This document shows, piece after piece, positions 38,844 to 47,410 of a DNA stretch of 53,372 bases. A program made the position numbers and the translations under genes. The DNA is from Burkholderiales bacterium (GTDB lineage Bacteria > Pseudomonadota > Gammaproteobacteria > Burkholderiales > Burkholderiaceae_E), in the NCBI GenBank assembly GCA_029977705.1, contig JAPOKJ010000022.1:1-53372 (forward strand), in the 5' to 3' direction. Position 1 is the stretch's first letter, and each line of letters opens with the position of its first letter. The notes under the pieces were generated by a model. That model was given only the letters and a program-made list of their open reading frames with translations. It did not search any database and was not told where the DNA came from.

Positions 38844-40222
38844 GCCATCACCTGCCAGCGCCCGGTGCAGGCGGCATCGATGCACTGGGCGGTGGTGCCG
38901 AACCAGGCCTGCACCCCCAGGATGGCGGGCAGGTAGTGCGCCTGCTTGGCCGAATCGAGTGCGACCACCCGCGTGCCTGGCGGGACGGCGCGGCTCATCG
39001 CCGAGCAGCTGTCGGTCATGATCTTGCCGCCAGCTTTCTCGATGATGCGGGTATAGCCATTGCGGTCGGCCATGGCCTTGATGGCACCCGGCGTGAAGAT
39101 CCACAGCGCACAGTTTTCGTGGACGCGTCTCCCCTCGATCAGCTGGGCCGCTTCCCAGATCTGCTCGATGGTGTAGTGCGGGCAACCGAGCATGACGTAG
39201 TCGACTTCACGGTCCTTGCCGGTGGCATTGATGCGGGCAAAGGTTTCGGCCCGCTCGCGGGCGCCATAGCGGCGAAGTTCGACCGGCTTGCGTCCACCGA
39301 GGGCCTGCTCGCGGCTGCGTGCATCCGGCGTGACACCGACGATGTGGAACAACTCCACGCCACCCGAGGAAGAGGCCGCTGCCCCGAAGTGCTTGAGCCG
39401 GGGCATGTTGGGCGTGGCCCTCAGGCCATCGATCACCGCCACCTGATCCTGCACCCAGTCACCCATCCAGTAGCCGAGCAGCCCCCAGTCCTCGACGCTG
39501 TCGATGGTGATGTCCAGATCGACCGCGACGGTGGCCAGTCGGGGCTCATCGAGGTGGTAACCCCAATTGGGAATGCGACAGGTCAGCATCGCGGCGCTGG
39601 TGCTCTCGCGACCTTCGCAATTGGTACGCGCCCCCAGCACGGAATTGATATAAACGACTGCGGACGATTCCATCCACGCGCAGTGCTCGCCGTAGGTGGG
39701 CAGGTTGCCGACCTGATACGGCGTGCAGGTGTTGAGCATCTGCACGCCGCGCCGCGCGGCCATGGCTTCGCTCCTGCGGTAGAACTGCACGATCTCGGGG
39801 GTGACGCCCATCTCCACCGGATGATGGGGATCGAAACCCAGTTGCAGGTGCGAGCTGAAGGCCTTGACCTTGGGAACGCTCACCACCTGGGTGCTGTCGA
39901 GATTGAATTCGCTGTACACCGCATCCAGGCCGGATTCGTCCTGAAGATCGGAAGCGTCCTGGGCTGCAGCCAGGCTCGAAGACTGCGAGGATGGCGGGTT
40001 TTTCTGGCTTTCACGGCTCTTGGCCAGCGCGAAATCGCGCATGAAGGGCGTGCTCGCGGTATAGGTGCCGCACACATTGCGGGTCTCGACAAAGTCCTCG
40101 GCGCCCAGGGCCTGGCCATAGCGGATCAGCAGGTCCATGGCGCGCGCGACGGCTTCGCCGTCGCGGCCATCGCGCATGGCCTTTTCTTCATCGGTGAGTC
40201 GCAAGGGCCTCTCCGCTGGCAT
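38840..40222 (-). CDS. Aconitase X large (catalytic) subunit, DUF521
   Basis: A 460-residue aconitase X catalytic chain. Family signatures are LRLTDEEKAM at the start, NTCTPYQVGNLPTYGEHCAW, SSAVVYINSVLGARTNCEGR, VMLGCPHYTIEQIWEAA and IMTDSCSAMSR. Cysteines in these motifs hold the iron-sulfur cluster. A Ser/Gln/Asp-rich, low-complexity insertion at about residues 69-98 is not expected from the family. The ATG is placed at MPAERPLRLT; it lies inside the upstream FAD gene (35-nt overlap). No proline-metabolism gene is nearby, so cis-3-hydroxyproline is not strongly suggested. Confidence 0.88.
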   Translation of the reverse strand: MPAERPLRLTDEEKAMRDGRDGEAVARAMDLLIRYGQALGAEDFVETRNVCGTYTASTPFMRDFALAKSRESQKNPPSSQSSSLAAAQDASDLQDESGLDAVYSEFNLDSTQVVSVPKVKAFSSHLQLGFDPHHPVEMGVTPEIVQFYRRSEAMAARRGVQMLNTCTPYQVGNLPTYGEHCAWMESSAVVYINSVLGARTNCEGRESTSAAMLTCRIPNWGYHLDEPRLATVAVDLDITIDSVEDWGLLGYWMGDWVQDQVAVIDGLRATPNMPRLKHFGAAASSSGGVELFHIVGVTPDARSREQALGGRKPVELRRYGARERAETFARINATGKDREVDYVMLGCPHYTIEQIWEAAQLIEGRRVHENCALWIFTPGAIKAMADRNGYTRIIEKAGGKIMTDSCSAMSRAVPPGTRVVALDSAKQAHYLPAILGVQAWFGTTAQCIDAACTGRWQVMA

Positions 40223-41672
40223 GTGATGCAGGCGCGGTGGCCTCTGCAGCCCTGCGGGCTCGCAGGTACACCCCCTGGTCCAGCAGTACCGCCTGCAAGG
40301 CATCGACGTCGACATGGCGCAACTCGACACCGGCCTTTACGGCCAGCGCGGCCGCAGCGCCGGCGGCCTGCCCGGTGATCCAGCATTGCGGAATCTCGCG
40401 CATGAAGCCATGTGAATTGCGATCGCAGGACACATGCCGGCCGCAGGCCAGCAAACCGTCCAGGCGCTCAGGCACCAGGGCGCCGTAAGGGATGGAGATG
40501 TTGGGGAACTTGGGCGACACCGCCGGGCTGACGCCGATCTCGGTGGGCAAGGGCACACCGTCTGGCCAGCGGCTGCGCAGCACGGCATCCACGCCCTTCA
40601 GGCGCCGGGTATGGCGTACCCCCAGCTGCGGCGCCGAAAGGATGAGGAAGGCACCCTCGAAACCGGGCGCGTGGGCGCGGTAGAAGTCGAGCATCTTGCC
40701 CATGGCGGCGTGCGATCGTACTTCCACGGTGGACATGTCGTCCACGTTGAGGCCCGAGAAGCCGGACTGGCGCGGCCCCATGAAGAGCGCCACCTCATTG
40801 CGCCAGGAAACAAAGGGACGATCAAAGAGGCCGCATTGTTCGCGCCCCGCTGCGAGAAAACGGCTGAAGCCTTCCGGGTCGCCCGCCTTGAAGGCAATCC
40901 AGCGATTCATGTCGACGCCGCCGAACAGCCAGGCGGTGTTCATGCAGTGGTGGATGTCGTCATGCTCGACATCGTCTTCACAGGCGGCACCCGCGCGGTG
41001 AAAGATATCGCCATCACCGGTGGCATCGATCACCACCTTCGCACGAATGGCCATCCGGCCTTCCTTGCTCTCGAAGGTGGCGCCGCAGACCTTGCCCTGT
41101 TCCATGATCGGCAGACAGGCCCAGCTGTGATAGACCAGGCGCACGCCGGCCTCGAGCACCATCTCCTGCGACACCAGCTTGAGTCGTTCAGGATCGATGG
41201 TTGGTGACCAGGTCACGACGCCATGATAGGCAGCGGTGCGCTGCGACCAATGAGCCGCCTTGGCGGCATCGCGCGATCCCCAGTCATCGCGGTCCGGGCC
41301 GGCGATGGCATCGGGCGGCAGGCGATCGAGCAACTCCTTGGCGAAGCCGCGGATCACCAGCTCGCCCTGCCAGTCGCTCATGCGGTCGATCCAGATGACC
41401 AGTCCGCCGGTGGACAGGCCACCCAGATGGTTGTGGCGCTCGAGCATGATGACATCGGCACCGCCTCGTGCTGCCGCAATCGCCGCCGCCGTGCCGGAGG
41501 GGCCGCCGCCCACGACGAGCACATCGCACTGGCGATACACCGGGATGGCGCGTGAGGGCTCTTCAATGGTGCCCAGGGCCTCACGCGGCCCGTTCAGGAT
41601 CCGGTCGTTGTCCTGGCGGTCAAACACATCGGAGGAGAGAATGCGCTCATCGCTGCGTACGGTGGTTCTCAT
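40188..41672 (-). CDS. FAD-dependent oxidoreductase (PF12831 type)
   Basis: A 494-residue flavoprotein. The dinucleotide motif is CDVLVVGGGPSGTAAAIAAARGG (Gly-x-Gly-x-x-Gly), followed by ERHNHLGGLSTGGLV, which marks the FAD_oxidored family. AKVVIDATGDGDIFHRAG and a C-terminal GLLACGRHVSCDRNSHGF plus ITGQAAGAAAALAV complete the FAD domain. The ATG (MRTTVRSDE) has GGAG 6 nt upstream. It is the first gene of a three-gene set with aconitase X and is divergent from a Bug gene. It probably oxidises or reduces the same hydroxy acid; this is inference. Confidence 0.87.
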   Translation of the reverse strand: MRTTVRSDERILSSDVFDRQDNDRILNGPREALGTIEEPSRAIPVYRQCDVLVVGGGPSGTAAAIAAARGGADVIMLERHNHLGGLSTGGLVIWIDRMSDWQGELVIRGFAKELLDRLPPDAIAGPDRDDWGSRDAAKAAHWSQRTAAYHGVVTWSPTIDPERLKLVSQEMVLEAGVRLVYHSWACLPIMEQGKVCGATFESKEGRMAIRAKVVIDATGDGDIFHRAGAACEDDVEHDDIHHCMNTAWLFGGVDMNRWIAFKAGDPEGFSRFLAAGREQCGLFDRPFVSWRNEVALFMGPRQSGFSGLNVDDMSTVEVRSHAAMGKMLDFYRAHAPGFEGAFLILSAPQLGVRHTRRLKGVDAVLRSRWPDGVPLPTEIGVSPAVSPKFPNISIPYGALVPERLDGLLACGRHVSCDRNSHGFMREIPQCWITGQAAGAAAALAVKAGVELRHVDVDALQAVLLDQGVYLRARRAAEATAPASHASGEALATHR

Positions 41673-41790
41673 GGGTGCTCCTGCACAGGGCCTGATCGGG
41701 GCGACTATGACAGAATCACCAGGCCGCAAGATCGGCTCATTTCAAAAGGATGCCGAAGGCCGCGCAGGCCTTTCCGGTGAAGGAGATCTG

Positions 41791-42786
41791 ATGTCACGTC
41801 GCATGACTTTGAAGGCCTTGCTGGGGGTGGCGCTGGTACCTGGAGGGGTTCATGAATCCGCCCTTGGTCAGACGCTGCCAGCCTATCCCTCGGGCAGCAA
41901 ACCGATCCGCCTGCTGGTGGGCCTGGCGGCGGGCGGCTCCCTGGACTTTCAGGCGCGCACCATCGCCCAGGCCGTGGCCGAGCAGACTGGTCATCAAGTC
42001 ATCGTCGAGAACAAGCCCGGTGCCAGCATGATGCTGGCGGCCAGCGAGGTGGTGCGGGCCGCGCCCGATGGCTACACCCTGGCCTACGCGCCTTCGTCGA
42101 TTTTTGCGCAGAACCCGCATACCCTGCTCAACGTCAACTACGATCCCTTCAAGGATTTCACGCCGATCACGATCGCCTCGCGCGGCCCGCTGGTGCTGAC
42201 GGTGAACTCGGCCCTGGGTCCGAAAACGGTCGCCGAACTGGTCGCCTGGGGCAAGGCCAACCCGGGCAAGCTGGTGTTCGGCTCCTTCGGCATGGGGACC
42301 TCTTCCCATGTGTATGCCGAGGCCTTCGCGAAAGCCGCCGGCATTGCCATCGTGCATGTGCCCTACAAGGGCACGGCCGATGCGGTGCGCGATCTGTTCG
42401 AGGGACGGGTGCAGGCCTATTTCGATGCCGCACCCACTGCGATCATCAATGAACGCACCGGCAAGATCCGCATGATCGGCGTGGCGGCACCGACCCGCAA
42501 TCCCTTCATGCCCACCGTCCCGACGCTTGGCGAGCAAGGCGTGGCAGGCCTTGATCTGACCAGCTGGATCATGGTCGCCGGCCCTGCCAACATGCCGCCG
42601 GCCCTGGTCAGGCAGGTCAATGCGGTGTTCGTACGGGCCCTGAGCACGCCCTCGGTGCGCGAAACGATTGCGAAGGGGGCCTACGAGACATCACCCGGCA
42701 CGCCCGAGGAAGCCGCCGCAGAAATTCGTACCGCGTACGACCGATGGGGCACGATGATCCGGCAGATCGGACTGCAAAAGCAGTAA
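41791..42786 (+). CDS. Bug/TctC-family periplasmic binding protein, Tat-type signal
   Basis: A 331-residue receptor. The N terminus MSRRMTLKALLG contains a twin-arginine motif (SRRMTLK) before a hydrophobic stretch, with cleavage near ESALGQ, so export by Tat is likely. Family motifs: LLVGLAAGGSLDFQART, ENKPGASMMLAA, APDGYTLAYAP and VPYKGTADAVRDLFEG. AAGGAG is 5 nt before the ATG. It is divergent from the FAD-aconitase X genes across 118 nt, which hold an AAGGCC/GGCCTT hairpin in its leader (41756-41772). The ligand is probably the substrate of that set. Confidence 0.92.
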   Translation: MSRRMTLKALLGVALVPGGVHESALGQTLPAYPSGSKPIRLLVGLAAGGSLDFQARTIAQAVAEQTGHQVIVENKPGASMMLAASEVVRAAPDGYTLAYAPSSIFAQNPHTLLNVNYDPFKDFTPITIASRGPLVLTVNSALGPKTVAELVAWGKANPGKLVFGSFGMGTSSHVYAEAFAKAAGIAIVHVPYKGTADAVRDLFEGRVQAYFDAAPTAIINERTGKIRMIGVAAPTRNPFMPTVPTLGEQGVAGLDLTSWIMVAGPANMPPALVRQVNAVFVRALSTPSVRETIAKGAYETSPGTPEEAAAEIRTAYDRWGTMIRQIGLQKQ

Positions 42787-42796
42787 GGGTCCGATC

Positions 42797-42825
42797 GGCG
42801 CCAGGCTTGCGGGCCTGAGGGCGCC
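42797..42825. terminator. GC-rich hairpin between Bug and P450 genes
   Basis: GGCGCC and AGGC pair with GCCT and GGCGCC across a 6-nt loop, with a 3-nt bulge (GAG). It sits in the 65-nt convergent gap and lacks a T run, so it is only a weak bidirectional terminator candidate. Confidence 0.3.
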
Positions 42826-42851
42826 GGCCCTGCCTGCGGATGAGCGCAAAC

Positions 42852-44102
42852 TCAGTTCCGCACAGCCCGCACCGGAAGGCTTGTCATGCCGCGAAAGACC
42901 AGGGAATTGAGCCAGGGCTGCTCGGCCGTGGTGGGCTCGAGCATCCTGTAGCGCCGCAGCAGGGCCGGGAAGGCCACCTGCCCCTCGGTGCGCGCCAGTG
43001 GAAAGCCCAGGCAGATGTGCAGCCCGAAACCGAAGGTCAGGTGCGGCACGCCATCGCGCTCGATGTCCAGGCGATCGGGATCCGGATAGGCGCGCGGATC
43101 GCGGTTGGCGGCATTGAGCATGATGAACATGCGCTGCCCCGGCAGCAGCTGCTTGCCATGCAGGGTGTAGGGCTGCTTGACCAGCCGTACCTGGGCACCC
43201 GATGGCCCGTCATAGCGCAGCAGTTCCTCCACTGCCGCATTGGCCAGCCCGGGGTTGTCGCGCAGCAGCCGGTACTGGTCGGGAAAGCGCATCAGCGAGA
43301 GCAGGCCGTTGGCGATGTGGTTGGTGGTGGTTTCGTGGCCGGCAAAGAGCAGCAGGATGCACATCGCGACCAGCTCGTCCTCGCTCAGGCGGTCATCGCC
43401 ATCGCGCAGGTGCACCAGTTCGCTGAGCAGGTCCTTGCGTGGCTGCTGGCGGCGATCTTCGGCCAGATCACGAAAATACGCTGCCATCTCCTTGGTGGCC
43501 GCTTCGGCGGTGTCGTACTTGTCGGCCGATACCCGCGAGGAACCGATGAACAGGGCCATCTCGTCGGACATGCGCTTGACCTTTTCGAGGTCGCCCTTGT
43601 CGACACCCAGCATGGTCATGATGACCAGACAGGGCAGGGGGCCGGCGAAATCGGCCACGGCATCGAATTCGTCGCGATCGGCGATGCGATCGAGCAGCCA
43701 TTCGGTCAGGGTCTCGATCTGCGGTCGCATGCCGTGCATGCTTTTCACATGAAAGACGCGGCTGGCCAGATGGCGCAGCCGGGTGTGCTCGGGTGGATCC
43801 TTGAAGACCATCCATTCGGTCAGGTAGCGCATGATGCTGCCGATGCGCTCGGCCTCGGGCCCGGGCATGGTGGCAAAGAAGGGCTTGAGCCGGTCCGAGG
43901 ACAGCTGGCCGCCCTTGTCCAGACAGACCGACTTGACGTCCTCGTAGCGGGTGATGACCCAGCTTTTCAGGCGCGGGCTCCAGTGGCAGGGGTCTTCGTC
44001 GCGCAGGCGCGCAAAGATCGGGAAGGGGTTGGCCAGGTTGACCGGGTCCTCGGGATGCCAGTCCAGCGGCGGCCGGTCGGCGAGGTGATGGGGGGCATTC
44101 AT
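42852..44102 (-). CDS. Cytochrome P450
   Basis: A 416-residue soluble bacterial P450. The haem cysteine is Cys364 in FGFGLHICLGFPLAR, the I-helix oxygen motif is FAGHETTTNHIANG, and the K-helix ExxR is EELLRYDG. There is no N-terminal membrane anchor. It needs a ferredoxin and reductase, which are not encoded next to it. The start overlaps the stop of the SCP2-type thiolase by 4 nt, so the hydroxylase and the thiolase are co-expressed, which suggests oxidation of a side chain or ring of a CoA-linked or lipid-like substrate. Confidence 0.95.
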   Translation of the reverse strand: MNAPHHLADRPPLDWHPEDPVNLANPFPIFARLRDEDPCHWSPRLKSWVITRYEDVKSVCLDKGGQLSSDRLKPFFATMPGPEAERIGSIMRYLTEWMVFKDPPEHTRLRHLASRVFHVKSMHGMRPQIETLTEWLLDRIADRDEFDAVADFAGPLPCLVIMTMLGVDKGDLEKVKRMSDEMALFIGSSRVSADKYDTAEAATKEMAAYFRDLAEDRRQQPRKDLLSELVHLRDGDDRLSEDELVAMCILLLFAGHETTTNHIANGLLSLMRFPDQYRLLRDNPGLANAAVEELLRYDGPSGAQVRLVKQPYTLHGKQLLPGQRMFIMLNAANRDPRAYPDPDRLDIERDGVPHLTFGFGLHICLGFPLARTEGQVAFPALLRRYRMLEPTTAEQPWLNSLVFRGMTSLPVRAVRN

Positions 44103-45358
44103 GAGGACTTTTCCAGCAGGGTGACCGCACAGGCGGCCTCATCAAAGCCCATCACGCCGCCACCGTTCTCGATCAGGCCGATGCGGGCATCGCGCACCTG
44201 GCGCTCGCCTGCCTCGCCGCGCAGTTGCAGGCAGGTTTCATGGACCATCGACAGGCCGGTGGCGCCGACCGGATGGCCCTTCGAGACCAGCCCGCCCGAG
44301 GTGTTGACCGGCAGTGCGCCGCCCAGGGCGGTGGCGCCGGATTCGATGAAGCGGCCGCCCTCGCCGTCCGGGCACAGACGCAGCATTTCGAGCTGATAGA
44401 TCTCGCAGAACGAGGTGGCATCGTGCAGTTCGACGACATCGACGTCGGCGGGCGTCAGGCCGCTGCGGGCATAGGCCTTGTCGGCGGCGATGCGCGACAG
44501 GCCGGGTTCGTCCAGGCTGCGATACTTGCCCCCGGAGAGCTGGCTGGTGCGGATCCTGACGGCGCGTGCACGCGCCGCTGCCGGAAAGTGCGCCAGGGCC
44601 TCAGCGCTGCACAGCAGGGCGGCCGCGGCACCATCGCCCATCGGCGAGCACATCGAGCGGGTCAGGGGAAAGCTGACAGGCCGGTCGGCCATGACTTCGT
44701 CCACCGTCATCGAGAAGCGGTACTGGGCCTTGGGATTGAGGCTGCCGTGATGATGGTTCTTGGCCGCGCCAGCGGCGATCTGGCGTTGCGTGGTGCCCCA
44801 GCGCTTCATGTGCCAGGCCGCCTGCATCGCATAGGTGTCCATGTACAGGGTACGGCCCGGGCCGGTCTCGAAGGGCTTGCCGGATTCTTCGCCCGCCCGG
44901 CGGTAGTAGTCCATCCAGCGCTGGGGCTCGAGCTGGTCGATGCCGGTGGCAAAGATGGCGGCGGTGCGCGCCGGATCGTCGGGGCTGACCAGCTTTTCCA
45001 CGCCGATGGCCAGGCTGACCTGGGCCTGGCCGGAGAGGATGTCCTTCCAGGCGCCATGAAAGGCGAAGGATGCCGTGGCGCAGCCGCCCTCGACATTGAT
45101 CATGGGCACGCGCTCGGGAAACAGCCCTTCCTCCACCAGGGGCGTGAAGGCCACCTGGCCGCGGATGCCGCCCTGGCCCCACTGGCCCATGCCGCAGTTG
45201 CCGAACCAGGCCTGCTCGATGAGGGCGCTGTCGTGGCTGGGCAGGCCGCTGTCGGCGAGCACCTCGAGGTAGGCCTGGCGCGCCAGGTCCTGGAAGCTGA
45301 GGTCGGGATGCTTGCCGAAAGGCGTGCATGCGGACCCGATGATGTAGACGTCGCTCAT
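44099..45358 (-). CDS. SCP2-type thiolase / lipid-transfer protein
   Basis: A 419-residue thiolase of the SCP2/Ltp branch. The nucleophile is the Cys of NVEGGCATASFAF. The C-terminal region has VELHDATSFCEIYQLE and NTSGGLVSKGHPVGATGLSM. Such proteins split 3-ketoacyl-CoA or act as retro-aldolases on branched side chains, often with a DUF35 partner; none is in the window. It starts 53 nt from the divergent TauD-type gene and is followed by the P450 gene with an ATGA overlap. Confidence 0.9.
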   Translation of the reverse strand: MSDVYIIGSACTPFGKHPDLSFQDLARQAYLEVLADSGLPSHDSALIEQAWFGNCGMGQWGQGGIRGQVAFTPLVEEGLFPERVPMINVEGGCATASFAFHGAWKDILSGQAQVSLAIGVEKLVSPDDPARTAAIFATGIDQLEPQRWMDYYRRAGEESGKPFETGPGRTLYMDTYAMQAAWHMKRWGTTQRQIAAGAAKNHHHGSLNPKAQYRFSMTVDEVMADRPVSFPLTRSMCSPMGDGAAAALLCSAEALAHFPAAARARAVRIRTSQLSGGKYRSLDEPGLSRIAADKAYARSGLTPADVDVVELHDATSFCEIYQLEMLRLCPDGEGGRFIESGATALGGALPVNTSGGLVSKGHPVGATGLSMVHETCLQLRGEAGERQVRDARIGLIENGGGVMGFDEAACAVTLLEKSS

Positions 45359-45411
45359 GAGGTGTTACCTTAGCTGAAAAGACCGGACCCATCCCGGCTT
45401 GAGGAGACTTC

Positions 45412-46284
45412 ATGAATTCAGACCGCCTGCGTGTCACCCCTTACGCCCCCCAGGTGGGCGCCTGGATCGAGGGCATCGATCTGGCCGCACCCATCGATGA
45501 GGCCATGATGAAGACCATGCGCAAGGCGCTGGCCGACCATGGCGTGATCTTCTTCCGCGACCAGCACCTGAGTCCGGAACAACACATCGCCTTTGCCCGG
45601 CGCTGGGCGCCGATCGACATCAACCGTTTCTTCAAGGCCACCGACACCCATCCGGAAATTGCCGAGGTGCGCAAGGAACCGGGCCAGAAGACCAATATCG
45701 GCGGCGGCTGGCACACCGACCACAGCTATGACCTGGAGCCGGCGATGGGCTCGATCCTGCTGGCGCGCGAGGTACCGCCCATGGGCGGCGACACCTTGTT
45801 CGCCAGCATGGGCGCGGCCTTCGAGGCCTTGTCGCCCGGCCTGCAGGAGACGCTGCGCGGCATGCGTGCGGTGCATTCGAGCCGCCATGTCTTTGGTGCG
45901 CAGGCGGGCTACGCGAAGCTGGCCGACGCCGACGGCCGCATCGGCAACCCCGACAAGGTATTGCCCGACGTGGTCCACCCGGTGGTGCTGCGCCATCCGG
46001 ATTCGGGACGCGAGGTGCTGTATGTGAACCCGGCCTTCACCACGCGCTTCGATGGCTGGACCGAGAGGGAAAGCCAGGGCCTGCTGCAAACCCTTTATCA
46101 ACATGCGGCGCGTCCGGAATTCACCTGCCGCTTCACGTGGCAGGAAGGCTCGATCGCCTTCTGGGACAACCGCGCCACCTGGCATTACGCCCTGAACGAT
46201 TACCACGGGGAGCGTCGCCTGATGCACCGCATCACGGTGCGCGGCTCAGGCCTGGAAGGGTCGCACTGGCTGAGCGGCGAATAG
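45412..46284 (+). CDS. TauD/TfdA-family 2-oxoglutarate-dependent dioxygenase
   Basis: A 290-residue Fe(II)/2-oxoglutarate enzyme. Metal ligands are His101 and Asp103 in GGGWHTDHSYD and His258 in WDNRATWHYALNDY; the arginine that binds 2-oxoglutarate is in MHRITVRG. The family includes taurine, 2,4-D and alkylsulfate dioxygenases, and no specific residue pattern points to one of them. A GAGGAGA box precedes the ATG. It opens a plus-strand set with a Bug receptor, acyl-CoA ligase and MFS transporter. Confidence 0.92.
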   Translation: MNSDRLRVTPYAPQVGAWIEGIDLAAPIDEAMMKTMRKALADHGVIFFRDQHLSPEQHIAFARRWAPIDINRFFKATDTHPEIAEVRKEPGQKTNIGGGWHTDHSYDLEPAMGSILLAREVPPMGGDTLFASMGAAFEALSPGLQETLRGMRAVHSSRHVFGAQAGYAKLADADGRIGNPDKVLPDVVHPVVLRHPDSGREVLYVNPAFTTRFDGWTERESQGLLQTLYQHAARPEFTCRFTWQEGSIAFWDNRATWHYALNDYHGERRLMHRITVRGSGLEGSHWLSGE

Positions 46285-46370
46285 GCCTGCTGACGCAAGG
46301 CCCGATCAGCGGCGAGCGTGGCGCGGTGCTAATGTCACGGCCACGAACGAGACATGAAAAAGGAGACATG

Positions 46371-47396
46371 ATGCGCACTAGCAAGACGGCGGGCAACGAT
46401 CGTCCCTCTGGAAACCCTGCGCCGACCCGGCGCCGCCTGTTGCAGGGCGCCGTGGCGGGGGCCGCGTGGGCGGGGGCGCCCCTGGTCCGCGCCCAGGGGG
46501 CCTGGCCGAACAAGCCGATCCGCATGATCGTGGGCTACACCCCCGGCGGCTTCACCGACAACATGGCGCGTGCCATCGGCGAGCCGCTGTCGCGGGCGCT
46601 GGGGCAACAGGTGTTGTTCGACTACAAGCCGGGTGCCAACAGCATCATCGGCACCGATCTGATGGTCAAGGCCCCGGCCGATGGCTACACCATCACCACG
46701 GTGATCGCGGCGCACTCGGCCAACCCTTCCCTGTACCCGCGCCTGCCCTTCGACTGGCAGCAGGACATCACGCCGGTGGCCATGACCGGCATTGCGCCGC
46801 TGATCCTGGTGGCCAACGCCCAGTTCCCGGTCAACAACCTGAAGGAGATGGTCGAGTACGTCAGGTCCAGGCCCAACCAGTTCAACTTCGGCTCGAGTGG
46901 CAATGGCGCGGCGGCGCACCTGGCGATGGAGGCCTTCAAGCAGCAGTACGGCCTGAAGATGCAGCACATTCCCTACAAGGGGACACAACCGGCCCTGACC
47001 GACCTGATCGGCGGACAGATCCAGTTGCTGTTCGATGTGCCGCTGGCGATGGCGCCTCACGTGAAGGCCGGCAAGATCAAGAGCCTGGGCATGTCCAGTG
47101 AAAAACGCCTGCCGGCGTATCCGGATTACCCCACCTTCAACGAATCGGGCGTGCCCTTCATCGGCAACACCTGGTCGATGGTGCTGGCCTCCTCGAGGAC
47201 GCCGCGCGAGATCATCCTTCGCCTCAATGCCGAGATCAACAAGATTCTGGCCACACCCGAGGTGCGGGCCAAGCTCGAGAGCACCGGGGTCGTGCCAGGG
47301 GGAGGCACGGTCGAGGAGACGGTCGCCTTCCTGGCCGCCGAGGTGGCGCGCAATGCGCGCGTGGTCAAGGAAGCCGGCATCAAGCTGGAAGGCTGA
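46371..47396 (+). CDS. Bug/TctC-family periplasmic binding protein, Tat-type signal
   Basis: A 341-residue receptor. The leader is long, with a twin-arginine motif (PTRRRLLQGAVAGAA) and cleavage near LVRAQ. Mature motifs are MIVGYTPGGFTDNMARA, YKPGANSIIGTD, IPYKGTQPALTDLIGG and the late YPTFNESGVPF. Two adjacent ATGs are possible; the second is preferred because GGAG lies 5 nt before it. It is 15 nt upstream of the acyl-CoA ligase gene, so capture and CoA activation of the same acid are likely. Confidence 0.91.
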   Translation: MRTSKTAGNDRPSGNPAPTRRRLLQGAVAGAAWAGAPLVRAQGAWPNKPIRMIVGYTPGGFTDNMARAIGEPLSRALGQQVLFDYKPGANSIIGTDLMVKAPADGYTITTVIAAHSANPSLYPRLPFDWQQDITPVAMTGIAPLILVANAQFPVNNLKEMVEYVRSRPNQFNFGSSGNGAAAHLAMEAFKQQYGLKMQHIPYKGTQPALTDLIGGQIQLLFDVPLAMAPHVKAGKIKSLGMSSEKRLPAYPDYPTFNESGVPFIGNTWSMVLASSRTPREIILRLNAEINKILATPEVRAKLESTGVVPGGGTVEETVAFLAAEVARNARVVKEAGIKLEG

Positions 47397-47410
47397 GGGG
47401 GGCAGGGATC

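Noticed and set aside
41673-41790. Promoter pair in the FAD oxidoreductase/Bug spacer
   Set aside because: CATAGT on the minus strand has no -35 at proper distance, and the plus strand shows no recognisable hexamers.
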